Assembly: GCF_011170065.1 (NCBI RefSeq)
Contig: NZ_BLLH01000001.1
Span: 310,001-374,000 of the forward strand
Source: Pseudolactococcus insecticola
GTDB lineage: Bacteria > Bacillota > Bacilli > Lactobacillales > Streptococcaceae
Direction of reading: 5' to 3'
DNA length: 64,000 bases
Shown here one piece after another: positions 40,560 through 49,955 of this stretch; the first letter of the stretch is position 1, and each line of letters starts with the position of its first letter. The position numbers and the translations under genes are program-made. The notes under the pieces are model-generated. The model was not told the origin of the DNA, ran no database searches, and saw nothing but the letters and a program-made list of their open reading frames with translations.

Positions 40560-40565
40560 AAAGCT

Positions 40566-42494
40566 ATGATTTTACTACAAGGAAATAACATTTCACGGAC
40601 ATTTGGTGCAGATGTCTTATTTGAAAAAATAAATTTCACGATCCAAGATAACTCGCGTGTGTCGCTTGTCGGACGAAATGGTGCTGGGAAGTCGACGCTT
40701 CTCAAAATCATTGCAGAAGTTGAAACAGCAAGTTCTGGTGACATTTCAAAAACTAAAAATCTAAGCCTGTCTTACTTGGCGCAGGACGCTAATTTTTCGT
40801 CAGAGCGCACTGTTTATGATGAAATGCTGAGTGTATTTTCAGATGTTATTGCGCAAGAAAAAATGCTACGCCAGATGGAAGAGCAGATGGCAGAAGTCAC
40901 AGGTGATGCACTGACCTCACTCATGACACGCTATGATGCACTGACGGAAACCTTTCGTCAGAACAAGGGCTTTACCTATGAGTCTGAGATAAAAAATGTC
41001 TTAAATGGTTTTAAGTTTGATGAAACGCAGTTTTGGCATCAAAAAGTAGCAAGTCTATCAGGTGGGCAAAAAACAAGGCTTGCTTTAGCCAAGATTTTGC
41101 TTGAAAATCCGCAGTTTCTGATTCTTGACGAGCCGACCAATCACTTAGATATAGAAACGCTACTTTGGCTTGAAAACTATCTCAAAAATTACCGTGGTGC
41201 GATTTTGATTGTCAGCCATGACCGCTATTTTTTGGACAAGGTAACGACTGAAACGCTAGAGTTATCACGAGGTAAACTTGAAAAATATCCTGGTAATTAT
41301 AGCCAGTACATTGCGCTCAAAGCAGAAAAGTTAGCCAGTATGGCAAAGCAATATGACAAGCAGCAAAAAGAAATTGCAAGCCTTGAAGACTTTGTCAACC
41401 GAAATATTGCACGGGCCTCAACAACCAAACGTGCACAGTCACGCCGCAAACAGCTTGACAAAATCGAGAGAATTGACCAGCCAGATGCTCAGGAAAAGTC
41501 GGCACATTTTACTTTTGAACCAGATGTGACCTCGGGAAATGTAGTGCTGACGATTGAAAATGCAGCTGTCGGCTATGATCAGGGAGTGTTATCGCAACCA
41601 ATCAATCTTGACACGCGAAAATATGATGCGATTGCCATTGTCGGACCAAATGGTGTTGGCAAGTCAACGTTGATCAAGTCAATTACAGGTCAGATTCCTT
41701 TGATTGCAGGCACAGTAAAGCTTGGCACAAATGTTACATTAGGCTACTATGATCAGGAACAGCGCGATCTGACAGCGTCAAATACGGTCATAGACGAGCT
41801 TTGGAATGATCATAGGCTCACGCCTGAAGTCGATATTCGTAGCCGATTAGGTGCCTTTCTATTTTCAGGAGATGATGTTCAAAAATCAGTTGGCATGCTA
41901 TCGGGTGGTGAAAAAGCCCGATTACTTTTAGCCAAATTATCTATGCAACATGATAATTTTTTGGTGCTAGACGAGCCGACTAACCACTTAGACATTGATA
42001 GCCGTGAGGTACTTGAAAATGCCCTGATTGATTTTGCGGGTACCTTGCTTTTCGTTAGTCATGACCGTTATTTTATCAACAGAGTTGCTGATAAAGTCCT
42101 TGAATTATCTGCCCATGGCAGCAAACTTTATCTGGGTGATTATGATTATTATCTTGAGAAAAAGGCTGAGGAGGCTGAAATCGCAGCACTTTTAGCAGCA
42201 GAAGGTGATGATAGCTCAGATACAGCAGCGCAGTCAGGTGATCAAGTGGATTATCAAGCATCAAAGGCAGATCAAAAAGTACGCAGAAAACTGCAACGCG
42301 AGATTGACGAGCTAGATGCAAGCGTTCAAAAGTTAGACTCGGAAATCGAACTTCTACACGGAGAAATGGTTGCCTCGTCAGAAGATTTTGTCAAACTTGG
42401 CGAGCTACAAGCCGACCTTGACAAGCTTTCGTCTGAAAAGGATACAGCCGAGGAAACTTGGTTAGAAAAAATAGAACTGCTAGAAAATAGCTAG
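40566..42494 (+). CDS. ABC-F family ATP-binding protein
   Basis: A soluble tandem ATPase of 642 residues, of the kind that acts on ribosomes (YdiF/EttA group) rather than in transport. The first domain has GRNGAGKST and LSGGQKTR. An inter-domain linker follows (about 240-320, basic, SRRKQLDKIERID). The second domain has GPNGVGKST and LSGGEKAR. A C-terminal coiled coil runs from about 555 to 642. There is no membrane partner. The translation start appears leaderless. Whether it confers antibiotic tolerance or is a housekeeping factor cannot be told. Confidence 0.9.
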   Translation: MILLQGNNISRTFGADVLFEKINFTIQDNSRVSLVGRNGAGKSTLLKIIAEVETASSGDISKTKNLSLSYLAQDANFSSERTVYDEMLSVFSDVIAQEKMLRQMEEQMAEVTGDALTSLMTRYDALTETFRQNKGFTYESEIKNVLNGFKFDETQFWHQKVASLSGGQKTRLALAKILLENPQFLILDEPTNHLDIETLLWLENYLKNYRGAILIVSHDRYFLDKVTTETLELSRGKLEKYPGNYSQYIALKAEKLASMAKQYDKQQKEIASLEDFVNRNIARASTTKRAQSRRKQLDKIERIDQPDAQEKSAHFTFEPDVTSGNVVLTIENAAVGYDQGVLSQPINLDTRKYDAIAIVGPNGVGKSTLIKSITGQIPLIAGTVKLGTNVTLGYYDQEQRDLTASNTVIDELWNDHRLTPEVDIRSRLGAFLFSGDDVQKSVGMLSGGEKARLLLAKLSMQHDNFLVLDEPTNHLDIDSREVLENALIDFAGTLLFVSHDRYFINRVADKVLELSAHGSKLYLGDYDYYLEKKAEEAEIAALLAAEGDDSSDTAAQSGDQVDYQASKADQKVRRKLQREIDELDASVQKLDSEIELLHGEMVASSEDFVKLGELQADLDKLSSEKDTAEETWLEKIELLENS

Positions 42495-42513
42495 GAAAAA
42501 GGAAGATTATCTG

Positions 42514-43653
42514 ATGAAACACAACACAAAAAATTATGACTACCTGATCGTTGGTGCTGGGCCGTTTGGTGCTATTTTTGCGCATGAGGCGGCTAGCCGT
42601 GGCAAACGTAGCTTGATTATTGAGCGTCGTAGTCATATCGCGGGTAACATGTATACGCACAAGGAAAATGGCATCAATGTGCATGATTACGGTGCACACA
42701 TTTTCCATACGGATAACAAAGTTGTCTGGGACTATATCAACCAATTTACTGAGTTTAACGGCTATATCAACCAGGTTGTCGCAAACTACAAAGGTGATTT
42801 GTATAATCTGCCATTTAACATGAATACCTTTTATCAAATGTGGGGTGTGAAAACGCCGGCTGAAGCACAGGCGAAAATAGCAGAACAGCGTGAAGCTGCA
42901 GGCATTTCAGGCACACCAAAAAACCTTGAAGAACAGGCGATTTCGCTGATTGGTACAGACATTTACGAAAAACTGATCAAGGGTTACACTGAGAAACAAT
43001 GGGGTCGCAAGGCGACTGAGTTACCTAGTTTTATCATTCGCCGCCTGCCAACGCGTTTTATCTATGATAATAACTATTTCAACCACCGCTATCAAGGCGT
43101 GCCGGTCGATGGTTACACAGCGATTTTTGATAAAATGCTTGACAGTGATTTGATTGACGTGCAGCTTGACACAGACTTCTTTGCGGATAAAGAAGCGTAT
43201 CTATCAGAGTTCCCGCGGATTGTCTACACAGGCATGATTGACCAATTTTTTGATTATAAATTTGGTGAGCTAGAATATCGTAGCGTACGGTTTGAGTCAG
43301 AAACACTGCCGACAGATAATGCGCAAGGCAACTCAGTAATCAACTATACCGATGCTGAAACGCCGTTCACACGTGTCATGGAATGGCGCCATTTTGACCA
43401 AAAAGGTGATGATGATGTGACGATTTTGACGCGTGAATACCCGCAGGACTGGGATCGCACGAAAGAAGCGTATTATCCAGTGAATGACCATAAAAACTCT
43501 GAGCTTTTCCGTCAGTACAAGCATGAGGCAGATCAGGTTGACAATGTCATCATGGGTGGTCGTTTGGGAAATTATCAGTACTACGACATGGATATGGTCT
43601 TTCATGCCGCGTTAGTTGCAGTGGAGAAGGAATTTGGCAATGCAAGAAATTAA
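42514..43653 (+). CDS. glf: UDP-galactopyranose mutase
   Basis: A flavoenzyme that converts UDP-galactopyranose to UDP-galactofuranose, the donor for galactofuranose-containing cell-surface glycans. It has 379 residues. The FAD motif is IVGAGPFGAIFA; HDYGAHIFHT and EKQWGRKATELPSF are diagnostic. It is followed by two overlapping glycosyltransferase genes and an epimerase, suggesting one glycan pathway. A GAAAAAGGAAG site precedes the ATG. Confidence 0.95.
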   Translation: MKHNTKNYDYLIVGAGPFGAIFAHEAASRGKRSLIIERRSHIAGNMYTHKENGINVHDYGAHIFHTDNKVVWDYINQFTEFNGYINQVVANYKGDLYNLPFNMNTFYQMWGVKTPAEAQAKIAEQREAAGISGTPKNLEEQAISLIGTDIYEKLIKGYTEKQWGRKATELPSFIIRRLPTRFIYDNNYFNHRYQGVPVDGYTAIFDKMLDSDLIDVQLDTDFFADKEAYLSEFPRIVYTGMIDQFFDYKFGELEYRSVRFESETLPTDNAQGNSVINYTDAETPFTRVMEWRHFDQKGDDDVTILTREYPQDWDRTKEAYYPVNDHKNSELFRQYKHEADQVDNVIMGGRLGNYQYYDMDMVFHAALVAVEKEFGNARN

Positions 43654-44953
43654 TTTACTTTTATCATCAGATGATGGCTATTTGGCTTACGCACCAACGC
43701 TTTTTGTCAACTTTTTAGAGTTGCACAAAGACTTTGATGTGACTTTATATGCCTTATCAGACTTTATTTCTAAGAAAAACCGGGAGGCTCTGACGAAAAT
43801 TGCTGAAAAATATCATGCGAAATTCGTTTTTATCGAAATTCCTGAGTTTGAGTTTGAGTTTATGGGTGACTATGCGGGAGGTCTAGCCGGTTGGCCCAAA
43901 CATCTGTATTATTACTTGTTGGCTGGGAAATATCTGCCAAGCCACGTGGATCGGGTATTGAAGGTTGATTTGGATGTGATGTTTTTGCGTTCAGTCGCCG
44001 ATTTTTATAAAGCTGATTTTACAAACAAATATTTGATTGGTTGGCTAGATTTGGAGCCAAGTATCCCTGATATGCGTGACTGGGCTGAGCGAGATTTATA
44101 TCGTAAGGGAAATCCAGTAAACGCTGGCGTTTTGCTAATCAATGTTAAAAAAATGCGTAAAAATAAGTTTGATGCTACATTTTTCCAAAACTATATCGAT
44201 ACAGAGCTAGTTGCAAAAGGCAATTACACAGTAAAAGGGGGGAATTCAGGTCGACTATTTTTTGCTGATCAAGGGCTTATCAATGATGCACTGCGGACGC
44301 AAATTAGCATCATGGCAGATACGGACGTTATTCACTGGTCAAATAGCAACTTTCGGGATCGCTATCAAGAGGCTGCCATTGTCCATTTTAATCACCTTTA
44401 TGTGAAACCGCACAAGTCTGAGCCAGGTGATATGGTTGGTAGTCCCTATCTTGATTTGTACTGGGCTTATCACCACTATAAGCTTGAGGCGTTAGTCATC
44501 ACGCAGGCAATTTCTGCAAGTTATGCACTCAATTATTTTAACAAATCACTAGCGCCACGTATTGCGCATCGTGAATTTGAGATACCTTATGCGCTAATTT
44601 CATGGAACCGTGTTGCCTCACAATATTTGGCAAGCTATGAGGTGACCGGAAAACGCTTGTGGCGTATCAATTTTCACTTCACACCATTTTTTGCTAAAAA
44701 ACCGAAAGAATATGTTGTAAAATTGACGTTTAAATCATCAGAGTCAATCAAAGACTTTAATCTCGTGGGCTACTATGGTGTCAAGGTGCAAATCTTACAA
44801 AAATTGGATGTCGTCAAAGATGTACCAACAACTTTTGAAGCTAAAATCAATTTTGGATGGCGAGATTATTCTGGTATTGGTTTTTCAAATGCAGCAATCA
44901 ATACAATTGGTACAAAAATAGATGTCATTGACATTGAGATAAAAGAAAGTTGA
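43640..44953 (+). CDS. Glycosyltransferase family 8-like protein, first of a tandem pair
   Basis: The 437-residue predicted sugar transferase starts at ATG 43640 after GAGAAGG, overlapping glf by 14 bases. The N-terminal GT8-type domain (about 1-275) has LLLSSDDGYLAYAPTLF, the metal motif region KVDLDVMF, NAGVLLINVKKM and FADQGLIND. A C-terminal part of about 85 residues (from about 350) is shared with the next protein and not assigned. No membrane segment or signal is seen. Acceptor and donor are unknown; galactose transfer is possible from context. Confidence 0.82.
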   Translation: MQEINLLLSSDDGYLAYAPTLFVNFLELHKDFDVTLYALSDFISKKNREALTKIAEKYHAKFVFIEIPEFEFEFMGDYAGGLAGWPKHLYYYLLAGKYLPSHVDRVLKVDLDVMFLRSVADFYKADFTNKYLIGWLDLEPSIPDMRDWAERDLYRKGNPVNAGVLLINVKKMRKNKFDATFFQNYIDTELVAKGNYTVKGGNSGRLFFADQGLINDALRTQISIMADTDVIHWSNSNFRDRYQEAAIVHFNHLYVKPHKSEPGDMVGSPYLDLYWAYHHYKLEALVITQAISASYALNYFNKSLAPRIAHREFEIPYALISWNRVASQYLASYEVTGKRLWRINFHFTPFFAKKPKEYVVKLTFKSSESIKDFNLVGYYGVKVQILQKLDVVKDVPTTFEAKINFGWRDYSGIGFSNAAINTIGTKIDVIDIEIKES

Positions 44954-44955
44954 CT

Positions 44956-46296
44956 ATGAAAGAAAAAATTAATGTTCTGATAACAGGTGATGATCATTAT
45001 TTTGAGTATGCGCCCGTTTTTATGACCAATTTCTATGAGCTGCATAAAAATTTTGAGGTGCATATCTATGCTTTTACTGACAACATGTCAGATGAGCATC
45101 TTCATGCGCTAACTAAAATCGCTGATTTTTATCAGCAAAAAATAACTTATATTCAGATTAAAAATGACGAATTTGGTGCACTTGAAGCCTATAAAACCGG
45201 GATTGAACGATGGCCTAAGCAGACTTATTATCATATGTTGGTAGCTGACTATCTGCCTGAAACTGTTGAACGAATTATTTATTTTGACTTGGATATTTTA
45301 TTTTTTGATGACATTTGGCCGATTTACAGCATTGATTTACAGGGCAATTATGCGGCAAATTTTGGCGACTGGACACCGCCTGAAACTTTTTCGTGGTCTC
45401 AAAAACGGTTAGGTGGTTTTACCAATTCAGGTGTTATCTTGATTGATGTGGCAGCATATCGAGACAATCAGATTGACTATGGATATTTTATCAGCATTGT
45501 TGAAAAGTTAAATGAAGCAAGGCCGATTGTCAATAAAAATCTGCTCCCTGAACCTTTTCAATTTTTTGCGGATCAGGGCCTACTCTATGTGGCACTTGAA
45601 GGACACTATCTCTATGTCAAAAGAGATGATGTTAAGCATGGTGTCAATCGACTAGAGATTTCTGATTTTATGGTGCATCCGACGCGTTTTCTTCACATGG
45701 TCAATAGGTATGGCTTTTGGGCGAAGGCACACAAGCAAACTTTCCAGACTATGCTTTCTGACGGCTTTCCTGAGTTGAATTTCTATTATCAAAAATTCTG
45801 GATCAAGTCAGAACTCATTGTACAAAATATGAATCAGTTTGAACTACTAGACTTTTATAATGATGAGATGTCTAAGTTGATTGGTCATTCTGGAGTCGCT
45901 TATGATCTGATTTTACCCACTTATGCTTGGCAGGCAATTCCTTGTGATGCTGAATTATTGGCATTTGAGACCATTTCAGCCGAAAATGAGTGGCTACGTT
46001 TTCCATTTTCAGAATTACTGAAAATAAAAGCCAGACACGTCAAACTGCATCTCGTTTTTAGACTTTCAGAGGATGTACAAGGCTTGAAACTCTTGACATA
46101 CGCCAAAAATAAAATTGGCGGGGATAATTTCAAGACTTTGAAAATTTTTGACGTTAAGGCAGAGGAGCCTGTTGTTTTTGACGCAGAGTACGAGATTGAT
46201 ATGCGTAACCGTGACGGCATTGCCATTACTTCTAAAGCTATCCAGAAGTCTGGGGTTAAGCTTATGATTGATGCATTGAGTGTGAGGGATGTATGA
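44956..46296 (+). CDS. Glycosyltransferase family 8-like protein, second of a tandem pair
   Basis: The 446-residue paralogue of the preceding protein starts at ATG 44956, two bases after its stop. TTG 44950 is in frame but less likely. Shared features are LITGDDHYFEYAPVF, YFDLDILFFDD (DxD), NSGVILIDVAAY, FADQGLLYVAL and the same type of C-terminal domain (EIDMRNRDGIAITSKA compared with INFGWRDYSGIGFSNA). A gene duplication with divergence is likely. Function is as uncertain as for its partner. Confidence 0.82.
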   Translation: MKEKINVLITGDDHYFEYAPVFMTNFYELHKNFEVHIYAFTDNMSDEHLHALTKIADFYQQKITYIQIKNDEFGALEAYKTGIERWPKQTYYHMLVADYLPETVERIIYFDLDILFFDDIWPIYSIDLQGNYAANFGDWTPPETFSWSQKRLGGFTNSGVILIDVAAYRDNQIDYGYFISIVEKLNEARPIVNKNLLPEPFQFFADQGLLYVALEGHYLYVKRDDVKHGVNRLEISDFMVHPTRFLHMVNRYGFWAKAHKQTFQTMLSDGFPELNFYYQKFWIKSELIVQNMNQFELLDFYNDEMSKLIGHSGVAYDLILPTYAWQAIPCDAELLAFETISAENEWLRFPFSELLKIKARHVKLHLVFRLSEDVQGLKLLTYAKNKIGGDNFKTLKIFDVKAEEPVVFDAEYEIDMRNRDGIAITSKAIQKSGVKLMIDALSVRDV

Positions 46297-47216
46297 AAAT
46301 AGCAATTACAGGCGGATCAGGATTTATCGGAAAAAATCTCATCGCACAACTCGCAAAAGTTGTTGGAAATGAGATTATTGTTTTTGACCGGCATTTTGAT
46401 GCGGTTTTATCAACGTATGACAATGTTGAGCAGCGCTTGATGGACTTTGATATTTCTTATGGGTTTGATTTTCATTTGCAGCAGGTTGATGTGCTCTATC
46501 ACTTGGTTACGACTTCAACGCCAGCAACAGCGCGCTCGCTCGTGACAGAAATCACCAATAATGTCTTGCCATCGACCTTAATGTTTGAGGCGGCAGTCCG
46601 TCAAGGTGTGAAAAAAATTATTTTCTTGTCATCTGGTGGTGCTGTTTATGGCGGAGATACCGCTGAGCATCATAGTGAAACTGACATATTGTTGCCGCTT
46701 TCAACTTATGGTGAGCAAAAGTTGATGATTGAGCGATCGCTTGCCTTTACCACGCAAAATACAGACACAGATTACGCCATCATCCGCCTGTCAAACCCTT
46801 ATGGACCCGGTCAAAATCCAAAAGGTGCGCTCGGGCTTGTGACGAAACTCGTCTACCAGGCGCTTACTCATGCGCCAATCACGATCTATGGCGACGGGGA
46901 AAATATCCGTGATTTCATCTACATTGATGATGCGATTCAAGGAATACTTGATATTGTGGCAAATGGTGCTGACAATCAGATCTACAATCTAGGGACTGGT
47001 CAAGGCGCAAGTGTCAATGAAATCCTCGAAAGAGTGACGTCAGAAGTCGGGGTAACGGCTGTTAACTACGTGTCAGCTCGTCAGACCGATGTTCGCGTTT
47101 CCGTACTTGATATTAGTAAATTCAAGCAAATTACAAGTTTGACAGGTTTTGTCAGTCTATCTGACGGGATTCAAAAAACCAAAGATTTTTTTCAAGAATC
47201 AGGCGAAATCAGCTGA
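46293..47216 (+). CDS. NAD-dependent epimerase/dehydratase
   Basis: An extended short-chain dehydrogenase of 307 residues, probably making a nucleotide sugar for the glf cluster (UDP-glucose/galactose 4-epimerase type). The NAD motif is GGSGFIGKNL. The catalytic region is SSGGAVYGG with Tyr-x3-Lys in YGEQK, and GDGENIRDFIYIDDA is conserved in GalE-like enzymes. It overlaps the preceding gene by four bases. Substrate is inferred from family and context. Confidence 0.87.
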   Translation: MKIAITGGSGFIGKNLIAQLAKVVGNEIIVFDRHFDAVLSTYDNVEQRLMDFDISYGFDFHLQQVDVLYHLVTTSTPATARSLVTEITNNVLPSTLMFEAAVRQGVKKIIFLSSGGAVYGGDTAEHHSETDILLPLSTYGEQKLMIERSLAFTTQNTDTDYAIIRLSNPYGPGQNPKGALGLVTKLVYQALTHAPITIYGDGENIRDFIYIDDAIQGILDIVANGADNQIYNLGTGQGASVNEILERVTSEVGVTAVNYVSARQTDVRVSVLDISKFKQITSLTGFVSLSDGIQKTKDFFQESGEIS

Positions 47217-47260
47217 AATTATGATAAAATAGGAATTATAACTTTGAAAGTGAGACTAAC

Positions 47261-47893
47261 ATGGAAACTTTATCACGTGAAATTGCGAAAGATTTATTAG
47301 ACATTAAAGCCGTTTTTTTACAGCCTAATGAGCCATTTACCTGGGCAAGTGGTATCAAATCGCCAATCTATACAGATAATCGAATCACGATTTCGTATCC
47401 TGACGTGCGTAAACGTATCGCAAAAGGGTTTGCTGAGCGCATCCGTGCAGAATTTCCAGACGTTGAGGTGATTGCTGGCGCCGCAACCGGTGGCGTACCT
47501 CATGCTGCTTGGGTGGCTGATATTCTTGATCTGCCAATGGTTTACATCCGTTCAAAAGCAAAGGACCACGGTGCTGGCAATCAAATTGAAGGCCGCATTA
47601 CCAAAGGGCAAAAAATGGTCATCATTGAAGACTTGATTTCAACGGGTGGTTCTGTGATTGCGACAGCTGAAGCAGCACGCCGTGAAGGAGCAGATGTACT
47701 TGGTGTTGCAGCGATTTTCACTTACGAATTACCGCGTGGCATTGAAAATTTTGAAAAAGCAAATTTACCATTTATCACCTTGTCAAATTATTCAGATTTG
47801 ATTGAGATTGCAAAAGTCATCGGCTATGTTGACGCAGATGAATTGCAACTTTTGAAAAAATTTAAAGCAAATCAGACAACATGGTTGGACTGA
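47261..47893 (+). CDS. pyrE: Orotate phosphoribosyltransferase
   Basis: Adds PRPP-derived ribose phosphate to orotate, giving OMP; 210 residues. The PRPP motif is [11 protein letters not shown], and the N-terminal [16 protein letters not shown] is typical. It lies with pyrC apart from the main pyr operon. No PyrR loop is visible in the 44 bases upstream. Confidence 0.96.
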   Translation: METLSREIAKDLLDIKAVFLQPNEPFTWASGIKSPIYTDNRITISYPDVRKRIAKGFAERIRAEFPDVEVIAGAATGGVPHAAWVADILDLPMVYIRSKAKDHGAGNQIEGRITKGQKMVIIEDLISTGGSVIATAEAARREGADVLGVAAIFTYELPRGIENFEKANLPFITLSNYSDLIEIAKVIGYVDADELQLLKKFKANQTTWLD

Positions 47894-47894
47894 T

Positions 47895-47929
47895 AAAAAT
47901 AAGTTTGGCTTTTTAGTCAAACTATTTTT
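47895..47929 (+). terminator. Weak hairpin between pyrE and pyrC
   Basis: AAAAATAAGTTTG pairs with CAAACTATTTTT with one bulged base, around about ten T-rich bases. It may be a partial terminator or attenuator within pyrEC. Confidence 0.4.
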
Positions 47930-47956
47930 ATAGAAAATCGAAAATTGGAGCAAAAG

Positions 47957-49237
47957 ATGAAACTAATCAAAAATGGTCGCGTGATTGACCCGAAAACAAA
48001 GTTTGATGACGTGGCAGATATTCTGATAGATGGCGCAAAAATTGTCAAAATTGGTCAGGATTTAGCGGTTGATGTTGCAACTGCGCCTGAAGTAGAAGTG
48101 ATTGATGCGACGGGGAAGGTTGTAGCACCAGGCTTGATTGATGTCCATGTGCATTTTCGTGAACCTGGTCAGACGCACAAAGAGGATATTCATACAGGTA
48201 GCTTGTCTGCGGCACGTGGTGGCTTTACCACAGTTGTCATGATGGCAAATACCAATCCAACAGTTTCTGACATCTCGACTTTGTCGGAGGTTCTAGCGTC
48301 GTCCTCACATGAAAACATCAATGTCAAGACGGTTGCGACCATTACCGATAAATTTGACGGTCAGACGCTGACGGATTTTTCAGGCCTTTTAGCTGCTGGT
48401 GCGGTCGGTTTTTCTGACGATGGGATTCCCTTTACCGATGCGGGCAAGGTACGCCTTGCCATGCAAGAGGCAGCTAAGTATGACGTCCTTTTGTCTCTTC
48501 ATGAAGAAGACCCACAATTGACAGGTGTTTTGGGCATCAATGACGGCGAGATTTCGCATCAATGTGGTGTCATTGGCGCACCAACGGTGTCAGAATATAG
48601 CATGGTCGCACGTGATGCCATGCTAGCGCTTGATACGCAAGCCCGCGTCCACTTTCAGCATTTGTCGGCTGGTCAGTCGGTAGATGTTGTCAGATTTGCT
48701 AAGGCATTAGGCGCAAAAATCACAGCAGAAGTGACACCGCAGCATTTTTCTATCACCGAGTCAGCTATCCTATCACACGGGACAAACGCCAAGCTAAATC
48801 CGCCCTTGCGTCGTGAGTCTGACATTACAAAACTCATCGCTGGTTTGCAAGACGGTACCATTGACGTCATCGCAACGGACCATGCGCCTCACACGCACGA
48901 TGAGAAAAATCAGGAAATTACGAAAGCGCCATCAGGCATGACGGGGCTTGAAACATCGTTATCACTCGGTCTCACGCATTTGGTTGCACAGGGACATCTG
49001 ACGCTCATGGCGTTGCTTGAAAAGATGACGATCAATCCTGCGCAGCTTTACCGCTTTGACACTGGTTATCTGGCTGAAAATGGTCCAGCTGATCTGGTGA
49101 TTTTTGATGCAGACAACCGCTATGAAGTTCAGGATGACTTTGCTTCAAAAGCTAGCAACACACCATTTATCGGCGAAAATTTGCTAGGCAAAATAGCATA
49201 CACGATTTGTGATGGCGAGATTGTTTACAAGGCATAA
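47957..49237 (+). CDS. pyrC: Dihydroorotase
   Basis: A zinc amidohydrolase (class I) that closes carbamoyl-aspartate to dihydroorotate; 426 residues. Metal ligands are in [16 protein letters not shown] and [13 protein letters not shown] 47957 lies six bases after TTGGAG; the TTG at 47945 is part of that site. With pyrE it completes UMP synthesis within the window. Confidence 0.96.
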   Translation: MKLIKNGRVIDPKTKFDDVADILIDGAKIVKIGQDLAVDVATAPEVEVIDATGKVVAPGLIDVHVHFREPGQTHKEDIHTGSLSAARGGFTTVVMMANTNPTVSDISTLSEVLASSSHENINVKTVATITDKFDGQTLTDFSGLLAAGAVGFSDDGIPFTDAGKVRLAMQEAAKYDVLLSLHEEDPQLTGVLGINDGEISHQCGVIGAPTVSEYSMVARDAMLALDTQARVHFQHLSAGQSVDVVRFAKALGAKITAEVTPQHFSITESAILSHGTNAKLNPPLRRESDITKLIAGLQDGTIDVIATDHAPHTHDEKNQEITKAPSGMTGLETSLSLGLTHLVAQGHLTLMALLEKMTINPAQLYRFDTGYLAENGPADLVIFDADNRYEVQDDFASKASNTPFIGENLLGKIAYTICDGEIVYKA

Positions 49238-49246
49238 AGGTAAAAA

Positions 49247-49849
49247 ATGATGAAACTATTTACAGATGCGAGTTTTGACGTTTTTGAGGTTGCGGGACTT
49301 GACGCACGAATGGCTGCTATTAGAAGCAATATTCAGCCGATTTTTGCGGATATCATGACAGAAGTCTCTCGTCGTTTGATGCAGGAAAGCCATCACGAGT
49401 CCTTTGTCCACATTGCCCAGCATCGCCGTAGAACCAAGTATGCGCCTGAAAATACTTGGTCAGCCATCTCTGACAGTAAGCGTGGTTACAAGTCTCAGGC
49501 ACATCTACAGCTAGGGATTTGGGCAGATTACGTCTTTATGTACCTGTCAATCATTGATAATCCACCACGTCGTGAGTTTTATGCAGAAAAACTTGCTGCT
49601 CATCACGAGTTTCCTGCGGATTTTGTCTACTCACTAGATCACACTAAGTCTGATTATTTCAGCGTTTTAGCGGAAAATGATGCGCTGGACGCGGGGATTC
49701 GGCGTTTGCACGATGTCAAAAAAGGGGAATTTGAAGTTGGACGCGTGATTGCGAGAACCTCTGACATTTGGCAAAAAGATCCTGAAAGTTATATCCTAGA
49801 AACTTTTGATGCGCTGATTCCTTTATACCTAGCGTTAAATGCTGAGTGA
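49247..49849 (+). CDS. DUF1054 (YktB) family protein
   Basis: A 200-residue conserved Firmicutes protein of unknown function. Recognisable family stretches are FTDASFDVFEV, HESFVHIAQHRRRTKYAPENTW and LQLGIWADYVFMYLSII. It begins nine bases after the pyrC stop, after AAAGG, so it is probably co-transcribed with pyrEC. No catalytic motif can be named. Confidence 0.85.
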   Translation: MMKLFTDASFDVFEVAGLDARMAAIRSNIQPIFADIMTEVSRRLMQESHHESFVHIAQHRRRTKYAPENTWSAISDSKRGYKSQAHLQLGIWADYVFMYLSIIDNPPRREFYAEKLAAHHEFPADFVYSLDHTKSDYFSVLAENDALDAGIRRLHDVKKGEFEVGRVIARTSDIWQKDPESYILETFDALIPLYLALNAE

Positions 49850-49905
49850 TATAGTTTTTTGTTATATCTAACTATAAGTTTATCATAGTTTAAAACTATG
49901 ATAAA
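49850..49905. promoter_or_regulatory. Tandem MET-box operators upstream of metA
   Basis: CATAGTT-TAA-AACTATG (49884-49900) fits the streptococcal MetR/MtaR box TATAGTT-N3-AACTATA and sits inside a perfect 13-1-13 inverted repeat (49879-49905). TATAGTT (49850-49856) and AACTATA (49870-49876) form a second dyad with a 13-base gap. The -10 TAAAAT follows at 49912-49917. Confidence 0.75.
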
Positions 49906-49955
49906 TCATGATAAAATAGAGGATATAGTAAAAACGGATTGAAAAGGGGATTGCA

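Noticed and set aside
49918-49955. A SAM riboswitch or T-box leader for metA
   Set aside because: The leader after the -10 is under 40 bases, far too short for either.
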